Shown here in pieces: positions 5,376-12,386 of a stretch of 14,029 nt of DNA. The DNA comes from Candidatus Yonathbacteria bacterium CG17_big_fil_post_rev_8_21_14_2_50_43_9 (lineage in GTDB: Bacteria; Patescibacteriota; Minisyncoccia; Phycocordibacterales; UBA1550): NCBI GenBank assembly GCA_002771015.1, contig PCUO01000001.1:1-14029 (forward strand), written 5' to 3'. The notes beneath the pieces were generated by a model. That model was not told the origin of the DNA, searched no databases, and was given only the letters and a program-made list of their open reading frames with translations. A program made the translations under genes and the position numbers. How positions within the stretch are numbered: the first letter of the stretch is position 1; each line of letters opens with the position of its first letter.

Positions 5376-6878
5376 ATGATAATCTCAAAAACTGTATTTC
5401 TTGATTATGTTTTCTGCTCAAAGAATACATGGCTCAAGCTTAACAAACCGCAACTTCTGCAAGAGTTTGAGCTCTCCGCGTTTGAGCAAAATCTTATGGA
5501 GCAGGGAAACGAAGTTGAGGCAGAAGCTCACATACTTTCAATTTTTTCTGGCGGGATAGAGGTTTTGGAAAAAGGTGAGGAGGCAGTGGAGAAAACTCGT
5601 GAGCTTATGGATTCTCGTACTCTCGCCATCTTTCAGGCGACATTTATTGAGGATGGTTTCATTGCTCGAAACGACGCGCTCGTGTGGAATGAAAAAGAAA
5701 GTTGTTGGGATTTGTATGAAATAAAAGGAACCAACTCGCTCAAGGAGGGTGGTACAGACCACAACCATATTGACGACCTCACTTTTCAGGCATCTGTGCT
5801 CTCTCGCGCAGACGTGCCAATGGGGAAATATTTTCTTGTGCATCTAAACAAGGATTATGTCCGTTTTGGAGCACTCAATACTGAAGAGCTATTTTTGATT
5901 GAGGATCAAACTGAGGCCGTCCGCGCAAGACTTCCATTGGTTGAAGAACAAATGAAAACAGCCAAGGAGTATTTAAATAACAAGAAGGAGCCTTCTGGTG
6001 GTTGTGGGTGTATTTACAACGGTCGCAGTCGCCACTGTACAACTTTTAAATATTCAAATCCTGAAGTGCCTGATTATTCTATACATGATATTTCACGTAT
6101 TGGCACGAGCAAAAAGAAACTTGCAACACTCGTGGATGGAAAAATCTACGACATGCTGGACATCCCAGAAGGTATGGAGCTCTCTGACGTTCAAGTAAAC
6201 CAGATTACCGCGCATCGCAGGCAGAAACCAATGGTTGATGTTGAAGGAATTAGTGAAGAAATAAAAGACCTTGTTTTTCCGCTTTATTTTTTTGACTACG
6301 AAACATACGCGCCTGCGATACCAGCATTTGATGGTTTTCGTCCATACCAAAGGATCCCATTCCAGTTTTCACTTCACATTCTAGAAAAACCAGGCGACAA
6401 AATGTCTCACATTGAGTATCTTCATGAAAAGCGGAGTGACCCTTCAGATGAGGTGGCGAAGCTTCTCGAAAAACATATTGGTAAGTCAGGAACTGTTATT
6501 GCATGGAACAAATCTTTTGAGGCTGGTGTAAACCGAGAGCTCGGTGAGCGTATGCCCGAACATAAGGCGGCAATGGAGCGTATAAATAATATGCTTTACG
6601 ACCTTATGGATGTATTTAAAAAACAACATTACGTTCATCCAAAATTTAAAGGAAGCACCTCTATTAAAAAAGTTCTCCCCGCACTTGTTGATTTGTCGTA
6701 CGACAGTCTTGTTATTAAAGAAGGGGGACAGGCATCAAACTCATGGTGGGAGATGACAGACAAAAAAACTCCTACAGGAACTAGTAAGCACATTTCAAAA
6801 CACCTAAAAATTTATTGCGGACAAGATACTTACGCGATGTACGCGATTTGGGAAAAGCTCTATCAAATGCTCGCGTAA
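5376..6878 (+). CDS. DUF2779-type fused nuclease: PD-(D/E)XK with probable Fe-S plus DEDDy exonuclease
   Basis: The 500-residue protein combines two nuclease folds. The N-terminal part resembles RecB/Cas4 PD-(D/E)XK nucleases: C14 in the first helix, D100 in ARNDALV, E115/K117 in YEIKGT and Q138 in FQASVL. Three Cys at 210, 212 and 221, with C14, form a Cas4/AddB-like set likely to bind a 4Fe-4S cluster. The C-terminal part matches DUF2779, a DnaQ-like fold: DxE at D307/E309, an AWNKSFE motif at about 376-382, D409/D412, and YCGQD at 480-484 (Tyr four before Asp, the DEDDy form). It probably degrades or trims DNA or RNA ends. The biological role is unknown, and there are no cas genes or repeats nearby. 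It is single-gene, with its own promoter. Confidence 0.82.
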   Translation: MIISKTVFLDYVFCSKNTWLKLNKPQLLQEFELSAFEQNLMEQGNEVEAEAHILSIFSGGIEVLEKGEEAVEKTRELMDSRTLAIFQATFIEDGFIARNDALVWNEKESCWDLYEIKGTNSLKEGGTDHNHIDDLTFQASVLSRADVPMGKYFLVHLNKDYVRFGALNTEELFLIEDQTEAVRARLPLVEEQMKTAKEYLNNKKEPSGGCGCIYNGRSRHCTTFKYSNPEVPDYSIHDISRIGTSKKKLATLVDGKIYDMLDIPEGMELSDVQVNQITAHRRQKPMVDVEGISEEIKDLVFPLYFFDYETYAPAIPAFDGFRPYQRIPFQFSLHILEKPGDKMSHIEYLHEKRSDPSDEVAKLLEKHIGKSGTVIAWNKSFEAGVNRELGERMPEHKAAMERINNMLYDLMDVFKKQHYVHPKFKGSTSIKKVLPALVDLSYDSLVIKEGGQASNSWWEMTDKKTPTGTSKHISKHLKIYCGQDTYAMYAIWEKLYQMLA

Positions 6879-6894
6879 ACTTGGGGTTAGCAAA

Positions 6895-6922
6895 GTGACA
6901 TTAGTTTTAATGATGATATAAT
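6895..6922 (+). promoter_or_regulatory. Promoter of the hemerythrin gene
   Basis: GTGACA (6895-6900), a 16-nt spacer ending in TGA, then consensus TATAAT (6917-6922). The ATG lies 29 nt beyond the box, so unlike most units here the mRNA would have an A/T-rich leader of about 20 nt without a Shine-Dalgarno site. Confidence 0.7.
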
Positions 6923-6951
6923 ATTGGTAATTATTAAGTAATAGATAGAAT

Positions 6952-7365
6952 ATGAAGGAATTAATCAAATGGAGCGACATATACAAACTCGGCGTTGAGG
7001 AAATTGATCCTCAGCACCAAAGGCTTGTTGGAATTATTAATAGGTTTTATCAGGTGATGCAGGAGTCAAACGAAAACAAAGAAATGAAAAAAATCTTCAT
7101 GGAGCTTACTGATTACGCAGAATATCATTTTTCAACAGAGGAGAGACACTTTGAGGAATTTAACTATATAGACAAAGTAGAACACACTAGATCTCATGAA
7201 GCATATAAAGCAAAGATTGCTCAATTCGTAAAAGATTTTGAAAGCGGTGTTTCAAGCGCGCTGCCTTTTCAATTGATGGATTTCCTTGGAGAATGGTGGA
7301 CAGGGCATATTCTTGGTGAAGACCGCAAGTATGTTGAGTGCTTCCACGAACACGGTTTGAAATAA
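6952..7365 (+). CDS. Bacteriohemerythrin (O2-binding diiron protein)
   Basis: The 137-residue single-domain protein starts with the family signature WSDIYKLGVEEIDPQHQRL. All seven canonical diiron ligands are present: H22, H59, E63, H78, H82, H119 (in WWTGHILGED) and D124. It would reversibly bind O2 in the cytoplasm, for sensing, storage or protection of oxygen-sensitive enzymes. No signal peptide or fused signalling domain is present. In an organism that is probably fermentative, oxygen protection is a reasonable inference. It has a strong promoter, and the GIY-YIG gene starts 10 nt after its stop. Confidence 0.92.
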   Translation: MKELIKWSDIYKLGVEEIDPQHQRLVGIINRFYQVMQESNENKEMKKIFMELTDYAEYHFSTEERHFEEFNYIDKVEHTRSHEAYKAKIAQFVKDFESGVSSALPFQLMDFLGEWWTGHILGEDRKYVECFHEHGLK

Positions 7366-7366
7366 T
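7358..7366 (+). promoter_or_regulatory. Weak extended -10 before the GIY-YIG gene
   Basis: TGA followed by AATAAT (7361-7366), 9 nt before the ATG at 7376. The box contains the hemerythrin stop codon, so readthrough transcription from the hemerythrin promoter is equally possible. Confidence 0.3.
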
Positions 7367-7375
7367 AAATTACGT

Positions 7376-7621
7376 ATGTCATATGTTGTGTACATATTAG
7401 AATGTGCTGATGGTACTTTTTACGCCGGCAGTACAGACAATCTAAAAAAAAGACTACACGCGCACAACAATCTTAAGAGTGGCGCTCATTACACAAAAAT
7501 CCGCCGACCTGTTGTGCTTAAATATTCCGAAGAGGTGCCAGACTTTGCAACAGCTCGCGCGCGCGAAGCAGAGTTCAAAAGATGGAGCAGGGATGAGAAA
7601 CTGGGTCTTATTAATTCGTGA
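7376..7621 (+). CDS. GIY-YIG domain protein, UPF0213/YhbQ-like
   Basis: The 81-residue protein is a stand-alone GIY-YIG nuclease domain. The two signature tyrosine motifs are VYI at about 5-7 and YAG at 16-18, followed by the catalytic Arg in LKKRLHAHN (R26), the conserved AREAEFKRW helix with the metal-binding Glu (E64), and a basic end. Size and motifs match the UPF0213 family, small endonuclease-like proteins implicated in DNA maintenance. The exact substrate is not known. It lies 10 nt after the hemerythrin stop and is likely co-transcribed with it. The natural TGA stop here shows that TGA terminates translation in this organism. Confidence 0.88.
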   Translation: MSYVVYILECADGTFYAGSTDNLKKRLHAHNNLKSGAHYTKIRRPVVLKYSEEVPDFATARAREAEFKRWSRDEKLGLINS

Positions 7622-7639
7622 ACTTCATAGTGATAAATT

Positions 7640-7648
7640 TGCTAAAAT
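7640..7648 (+). promoter_or_regulatory. Extended -10 promoter, leaderless geometry (P-type ATPase)
   Basis: TGC followed by TAAAAT (7643-7648). The ATG at 7655 is 6 nt after the box. Confidence 0.65.
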
Positions 7649-7654
7649 GACAAA

Positions 7655-10375
7655 ATGAACGCCACCAAAGAAAATAATATTAGGCCAGTATGGCACACAA
7701 AAACATTTGAGGAAATATTTACGATACTTGAAACTGACGGAGAAGGCCTCGACTATTCTGAGGTAGAGCGTCGTATAGAAAAATACGGCAAAAACAAATT
7801 ACCGGAAGTTGCTCCAGACAGTATCTTACGCATTTTTTTACGTCAGTTTGAAAGCCCACTCATTTACGTCCTAATTGCAGCGGCGGGTGTCGTGCTTCTT
7901 CTTGGTGAAGGCCTTGATGCGGTAGTTATTTTCGCTGTACTTTTGATAAACGCAATTATAGGGTCAATTCAAGAAGGACGCGCGCAGAATACGATTGCAA
8001 GTTTGCGAAAATTTATAGAAACAAAGGCAACTGTTTTAAGGGACGGAAGAGAAGTTATTATTCCAGACAACGAACTAGTGCCAGGAGATATTATTGTGGT
8101 GCAGGAAGGTGAAAGAGTGCCAGCCGATGCCCGCCTTATTACTATACGAAATCTTCGCGTGAGTGAGGCTGCGCTCACTGGCGAATCTGTCCCAGTTAGA
8201 AAAACAACTGACACTCCTACATGGGATGAGATAGCCGTATCTGACCGTCGCAATATGATATATCGTGGAACTCACATAACCACTGGTACAGGGAGGGCTA
8301 TTATTGTTGGAACTGGTCTTAATACCGAAATTGGGACTATAGCAAAAGAAATTGTTTCTATAAACAATGATGTGCCACTAAAAATTGAAATAGGTCGTCT
8401 TGCGCGTTTAATTGTCATTATTACCGCGCTTATTTCCATCTCGCTTTTCACTATAGGAATTGTTGCTGGCAAAGGAGTAATAGAAATGTTACTAACTGTT
8501 GTGACCCTTTCTGTGTCTGTTGTTCCAGAAGGTCTACCAATTGTGCTTACTGTTGTGCTTGCAACTGGTGTCTGGCGAATGAGCAAGCAAAATGCGCTTG
8601 TAAAGAGAATGCAAGCTGTAGAGGCTCTAGGGCAAATTGATATTTTGGCTGTAGACAAGACAGGCACACTCACAAGAAATGAAATTATTGTGCAGAAAAT
8701 CTACACAAACAACAAATTCTTTAAGGTTGGAGGTGTTGGATACGAACCACACGGAGAAATTATTTTAGACGGGGCAGAGGTAGAGGTTGCAAATCATCCT
8801 GAACTTTTGCTACTAGGAAAAATGTCATCGTTGTGTGCGAGCGCGCGTGTATTGTTTAACAATGAAACAAATCAATGGAATATTTCTGGAGACCCTACTG
8901 AGGCGGCGATGCTTGTGCTGTCACAAAAGCTTGGTTTTCACAAGGATGTGTTTGAAAACGAATTTCCCATCATATCAGAGATGCCGTTTGACTATAATTT
9001 AAAATACCACGCGGTTTTAAACAGAGAAGGCGATATAAATGTTTTGTCTCTTTCAGGCGCTCCAGAGATTATTTTGGATTTCTGTAACACTATTATTATA
9101 AATGGTGATACTATCACTATAAATGAGACGATGAGGTCTGAAATTGAATTGGTGCTTATGGGGATGTCCAAAGACGGACTTCGCGTGATTGCATTGGCGA
9201 CATTAAAAGGGGTAAGTGATTTGCCAAGTATTACGACTCCACCACATGCTACATTTGTTGGCTTCCTAGGTATGCACGATGCTTTGCGCTCGGAAGTGCC
9301 GTCTATTGTTATGCGAGCGCGCGATGCAGGAGTGAGAACAGTGATGATTACTGGTGACCATAGAGTTACAGCGCAAGCTGTAGCGTCTGAAGCTGGAATT
9401 TTTAGCGAAGGCGATAAAATTCTAACCGGCAGAGACATAGACACTATGTCTGACGAGGAACTAACGAATACTATTCAGAGTGTTTCGGTCTTTGCTCGCG
9501 TCACTCCAGAGCATAAAATTAAAATTATTCGCGCTTATAAAAGCGCTGGAAACATTATAGCTATGACAGGGGACGGCGTGAACGACGCGCCTTCATTGTC
9601 TGCGGCAGACTTGGGAGTCTCCATGGGGGTGGTAGGCACCGAAGTAGCAAAATCCGCATCAGATATTGTACTTCTAGATGATAATCTTGAAAGTATTATT
9701 TCTGCAATAGAAGAGGGTAGAAGTATTTACAGAACAATCAAAAGAGTTATTTTATATTTATTTTCAACAGCAACTGGAGAAGTTCTTACTATCTCAGGAG
9801 CATTATTGCTCGGCTACATGGTGCCAATTTTACCAGCGCAGATTATTTGGCTCAACTTTGTGACAGACGGTTTTCTAGACGTGTCACTTGCTATGGAGCC
9901 AAAAGAGAAAGGTCTTTTACTTGAAAAACACTCAAAGGAGTCGCGCCGTTTAGTGGATCGCCTAATGTACACGCGCATCATAATAATGGCAAGTGTGATG
10001 GCTGTTGGAACTCTGTATCTCTTTGGCGACTATTCGTACGGTGAGCCAGCAAAATCATGGACAATATCGCTTACACTTCTAGCCGTTTTTCAATGGTTCA
10101 ACGCGTTAAATTGCCGTTCTCATAAATTGTCAATTTTTCAAATGAACCCGTTTTCCAACCTGTACCTTCTGGGCGCGTTAGTCATCGTTGTATTGCTTCA
10201 AATGTTTGCTCTGTACACAAGTGTGGGACAAAAACTTCTGCACACTGTTCCCTTGTCACTGACAGAATGGGGTATGATTTTTGTAATCGCATCGTTTATT
10301 ATTGTGGTTGAAGAAATACGAAAGTTTATACACCGCATAAAGGATTCAAAAAAGGCATCAGTGGTGCTACAATAA
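7655..10375 (+). CDS. P2-type cation-transporting ATPase (Ca2+-ATPase-like)
   Basis: The 906-residue ATP-driven cation pump is in the inner membrane. Domains in order: N-terminal cation-ATPase segment (12-60), TM1-2, actuator with TGES (175-178), TM3-4 with PEGLP (291-295), phosphorylation Asp D334 in DKTGTLT, nucleotide domain, hinge MTGDGVNDAP (637-646), and a C-terminal six-helix block. Ion-site residues of SERCA are partly kept: E292, E709, N734, T737 and D738 (NFVTD). The SERCA N768 position is Ala (A706), suggesting a single Ca2+-like site. The nucleotide-domain motif KGAPE reads SGAPE (S467-E471), losing the usual Lys, and the FDS-RK motif reads FDYNLKYH. Ca2+ or Mn2+ export is the best guess, with substrate unproven. 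Start fixed by the -10 box 6 nt upstream. Confidence 0.93.
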   Translation: MNATKENNIRPVWHTKTFEEIFTILETDGEGLDYSEVERRIEKYGKNKLPEVAPDSILRIFLRQFESPLIYVLIAAAGVVLLLGEGLDAVVIFAVLLINAIIGSIQEGRAQNTIASLRKFIETKATVLRDGREVIIPDNELVPGDIIVVQEGERVPADARLITIRNLRVSEAALTGESVPVRKTTDTPTWDEIAVSDRRNMIYRGTHITTGTGRAIIVGTGLNTEIGTIAKEIVSINNDVPLKIEIGRLARLIVIITALISISLFTIGIVAGKGVIEMLLTVVTLSVSVVPEGLPIVLTVVLATGVWRMSKQNALVKRMQAVEALGQIDILAVDKTGTLTRNEIIVQKIYTNNKFFKVGGVGYEPHGEIILDGAEVEVANHPELLLLGKMSSLCASARVLFNNETNQWNISGDPTEAAMLVLSQKLGFHKDVFENEFPIISEMPFDYNLKYHAVLNREGDINVLSLSGAPEIILDFCNTIIINGDTITINETMRSEIELVLMGMSKDGLRVIALATLKGVSDLPSITTPPHATFVGFLGMHDALRSEVPSIVMRARDAGVRTVMITGDHRVTAQAVASEAGIFSEGDKILTGRDIDTMSDEELTNTIQSVSVFARVTPEHKIKIIRAYKSAGNIIAMTGDGVNDAPSLSAADLGVSMGVVGTEVAKSASDIVLLDDNLESIISAIEEGRSIYRTIKRVILYLFSTATGEVLTISGALLLGYMVPILPAQIIWLNFVTDGFLDVSLAMEPKEKGLLLEKHSKESRRLVDRLMYTRIIIMASVMAVGTLYLFGDYSYGEPAKSWTISLTLLAVFQWFNALNCRSHKLSIFQMNPFSNLYLLGALVIVVLLQMFALYTSVGQKLLHTVPLSLTEWGMIFVIASFIIVVEEIRKFIHRIKDSKKASVVLQ
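10345..10373 (+). promoter_or_regulatory. Promoter of the dgkA-Nudix operon inside the ATPase 3' end
   Basis: TTCAAA (10345-10350), a 17-nt spacer ending in TGC, then TACAAT (10368-10373). The last base of the box is the first base of the ATPase TAA stop. The dgkA ATG at 10382 is 8 nt after the box. Confidence 0.65.
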
Positions 10376-10381
10376 TCTGAT

Positions 10382-10726
10382 ATGAAAAAATTAATTAAAA
10401 GTTTTGGCTGGGCAATGAGTGGTATCCGCACTGTGTGGCAGGAGGAGGTAAACTTCCGCATAGAAACTGTTGTTGCCTTTCTTGTTATTGTGGGGGGTAT
10501 TTATCTTCAATTTACGAAACTTGAATGGGCGTTTATTATTATATCTATTTGCGCGGTACTCTCCGCAGAAATAGTGAATACAGCGGTTGAAGACCTTTGC
10601 AACAAAATTGAGCCAAACACCGACCCTATAATCGGCAAGATAAAAGATATGATGGGAGGAGTGGTGCTTCTTGTGTGCGTAACATCTGTAATCATCGGTG
10701 TTATGGTTTTTACTAATCACTTATGA
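10382..10726 (+). CDS. dgkA: Diacylglycerol/undecaprenol kinase (DgkA family)
   Basis: The 114-residue integral membrane kinase has three hydrophobic segments (about 30-43, 48-62, 92-110). The active-site signature AEIVNTAVEDL holds E63, N66 and E70. K88/D89 in GKIKDM match the conserved Lys-Asp pair, and E22 in the amphipathic surface helix matches the E. coli E28 position. It phosphorylates diacylglycerol or undecaprenol at the inner membrane, recycling lipid carriers for cell-wall and glycan synthesis. Which lipid is used cannot be told from sequence; Gram-positive-type members prefer undecaprenol. Its TGA stop overlaps the Nudix ATG (ATGA). Confidence 0.92.
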   Translation: MKKLIKSFGWAMSGIRTVWQEEVNFRIETVVAFLVIVGGIYLQFTKLEWAFIIISICAVLSAEIVNTAVEDLCNKIEPNTDPIIGKIKDMMGGVVLLVCVTSVIIGVMVFTNHL

Positions 10727-11154
10727 ATATCATTGAATGCATTGCGCGCGCAATAATTGAAGAGGAAGGAAAGATTTTACTTTGCCGAGGGAAGGGGAAT
10801 AAAAATTATTTCTTTCCTGGCGGGCATATTGAGGATGGTGAAAGCGCGCCAGAGGCTCTGATGCGAGAAATCAAAGAGGAGCTTGGTGAAGAAAGCAAAG
10901 TAAAACGATTCATTGGCGCTTCTGAAAATAAATTTGAAATAAAAGGAGAAGAAACGCACGAAATCAATCTTGTATTTGAAGTTACATTATTAAGCGATAG
11001 CGGGCGCATAAGCCAGGAGAATCATTTGGAATTTGCATGGCTCACTCGTGAGGAACTTAGCGATGTAATAGTCTTCCCAACGTCCCTCAAAGACGCCGTT
11101 CTTTTACACCACGCAAAAGGAAAACCCTTCTGGGTGAGCGAGGGATTCAGTTAA
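10723..11154 (+). CDS. Nudix hydrolase
   Basis: The 143-residue protein has a complete Nudix box from G34 to E56 (GHIEDGESAPEALMREIKEE, then LGE), with the metal-binding glutamates E49, E52 and E53. Only the final hydrophobic position of the box is unusual (Glu). A strand motif FFPGGH precedes it and FAWLTREEL follows, as in MutT-like and NUDT-type enzymes that hydrolyse nucleoside diphosphates linked to another group. The exact substrate (oxidised nucleotide, dinucleoside polyphosphate or sugar nucleotide) cannot be inferred. The start overlaps the dgkA stop by 4 nt and has no ribosome-binding site, so it depends on coupling. The stop codon runs into the 58-bp palindrome, which should end the transcript. 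Confidence 0.9.
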   Translation: MNIIECIARAIIEEEGKILLCRGKGNKNYFFPGGHIEDGESAPEALMREIKEELGEESKVKRFIGASENKFEIKGEETHEINLVFEVTLLSDSGRISQENHLEFAWLTREELSDVIVFPTSLKDAVLLHHAKGKPFWVSEGFS

Positions 11155-11210
11155 AAAACCAAACGTAGCATTAGTACGCTATAGCGTACTAATGCTACGT
11201 TTGGTTTTTT
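11153..11210. repeat. Perfect 58-bp palindrome, probable bidirectional terminator
   Basis: Both 29-nt arms (11153-11181 and 11182-11210) are exactly complementary with no spacer. The left arm starts with six A and the right arm ends with six T, so transcripts in either direction would form a long hairpin followed by U residues. The arms include AACCAAACGTAGCATTAG and its complement, and the centre is GCTATAGC. It ends the dgkA-Nudix operon. Its length and perfection exceed what a terminator needs. Confidence 0.85.
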
Positions 11211-11224
11211 GCTTGTGTTTATCG

Positions 11225-11899
11225 GTGGGGGTTGACACAATTGGAACGATAAGCACTCCGTCCAAAGGCGGAACTTCTCCTACCAAATTAATCATCTCAA
11301 TTCTTGTTGCGATTATTCTCATCGCGCTTGTCGGCAGAGCAATTTGGGCTTATCAAGCGGTGGAAGCGAACGAGGCAAAAGCAAAGAGCGTCCAAGTGTA
11401 TACAACAACGACAACCACACCCATTTCTGTTAACCACGAACAAACACTTCCTGGAACATACGATGAAACTGGGTTTGGGAGTACTGGTGGTCGTGGAGGC
11501 GCACTTCCTACTCCACCAGATGCTTTTGTAGTGACTGTCGATTCTTCTGCTGCTACAAATACTACCCAGCCTGTTTCTGTAGATAGCGATGCACCATCAG
11601 CAACCATTACCGTAAATGGTGTGACAAATTTAAATATTAAATACACTGGCTGGTATGATTTTGTATGGAACTCTACAAATGCAAATAGTTTTAGTAGCAT
11701 AGAGTCATTGGCTGGGTGCGCAGACCCTGCGTTTAATTCACCAGCGATGAGCAGTATTGTTGGCCAAGGATCGAGTGGCTCAATGTCTATCCCTATAACT
11801 CCAAAACATACTGGATGCACAATCACATATACATTTACTGTAAAAAAAGTTGAAACTGGGCAAAAGGCTAGTGCTTCAGCGGTGTTAATTGTTGAATAA
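11225..11899 (+). CDS. Membrane-anchored extracytoplasmic protein with Ig-like region
   Basis: A short N-terminus rich in Ser/Pro/Lys (STPSKGGTSPTK) precedes one membrane helix (LIISILVAIILIALVG), then a Thr/Ser/Gly/Pro-rich linker and a C-terminal region of about 100 residues with patterns such as ITVNGVTNLNIKYTGW, WNSTNAN and ASASAVLIVE. These resemble the Ig-like beta modules of CPR surface proteins. Two Cys in the C-terminal domain (GCADP and TGCTIT) could form a disulfide. It is probably a pseudopilin-like or surface protein, function unknown. The start is uncertain: an ATG at 11192 lies inside the palindrome and is unlikely. GTG 11225 is used here, while an ATA at 11249 would give the neatest N-terminus (MSTPSK) 7 nt after a -10-like TGACACAAT. 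Confidence 0.7.
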   Translation: MGVDTIGTISTPSKGGTSPTKLIISILVAIILIALVGRAIWAYQAVEANEAKAKSVQVYTTTTTTPISVNHEQTLPGTYDETGFGSTGGRGGALPTPPDAFVVTVDSSAATNTTQPVSVDSDAPSATITVNGVTNLNIKYTGWYDFVWNSTNANSFSSIESLAGCADPAFNSPAMSSIVGQGSSGSMSIPITPKHTGCTITYTFTVKKVETGQKASASAVLIVE

Positions 11900-11905
11900 T
11901 ATAAT
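11895..11905 (+). promoter_or_regulatory. Overlapping -10-like boxes before the arrestin-like gene
   Basis: AATAAT (11895-11900) ends 8 nt before the ATG at 11909 and would give a leaderless mRNA. The consensus TATAAT overlapping it (11900-11905) leaves only 3 nt, which would place the transcript start inside the gene. Neither has the TGN extension. Confidence 0.35.
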
Positions 11906-11908
11906 CAT

Positions 11909-12385
11909 ATGAGCAAAATAAATTTAGTCTTAGATAAACAGCAGTTTAGTGTTAATGATAAAATTGCTGGTAAAATAACTCTTTTTTTGGATGAACCCAC
12001 AAAGGCACAAAAATTGTCAGTTAAATTGATTATCACAGAAAAGGTTAAGAGTATGAACATCCCCACCATTAGCTCAACCAACATTGGTGTTTCTAATTCG
12101 TCCAGTAACACTAGGTCATATAGCTTCGACCTAGTCCTCGGCGGAGAAAAAGAATATATAAACGGAGAAGAATACCATTTCGAGATGTCTATCCCTGGTG
12201 AAGCATTACCGCGCGGATTGCAGGGAGTAACTGGCTCAGTAGGTGGTCTCCTTGGTAGCACAATTGGAATCCTTTCTCAATTTTCTCCACTCGGACAGTC
12301 TGTGTATCTCTATAAAATAGAGGCACGTCTTGATGTGCCGTGGAGTATTGACGTCACCGCAATTGCTGATATCACAATAGGATAG
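11909..12385 (+). CDS. Arrestin-fold-like protein (Spo0M/arrestin-N type), uncertain
   Basis: The 158-residue soluble protein lacks a signal peptide and is predicted to be all-beta. It opens with INLVLDKQQFSVNDKIAGKI, like the first strands of arrestin-N/Spo0M proteins, where a short binding element is followed by a D/G-rich turn and a GKI or G-V strand. It ends with YKIEARLDVPWSIDVTA, which matches the arrestin-N strand that carries the conserved Y-V-A-L-D-P-W pattern. A Gly-rich segment (about 107-125) looks like a loop or insertion. Such proteins act as scaffolds, but no partner can be inferred. Its stop is 1 nt from the stop of the opposite-strand pseudouridine synthase. Confidence 0.6.
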   Translation: MSKINLVLDKQQFSVNDKIAGKITLFLDEPTKAQKLSVKLIITEKVKSMNIPTISSTNIGVSNSSSNTRSYSFDLVLGGEKEYINGEEYHFEMSIPGEALPRGLQGVTGSVGGLLGSTIGILSQFSPLGQSVYLYKIEARLDVPWSIDVTAIADITIG

Positions 12386-12386
12386 A

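Noticed and set aside
7969-9444. Long antisense frames inside the P-type ATPase gene (also inside dinB and folD).
   Set aside because: They are Ser/Thr/Ile-rich shadows of strongly conserved plus-strand genes and have no promoters of their own.
11192-11224. ATG at 11192 as the start of the membrane-anchored protein.
   Set aside because: It lies in the right arm of the perfect palindrome/terminator and would add an odd second hydrophobic segment before the real membrane helix.
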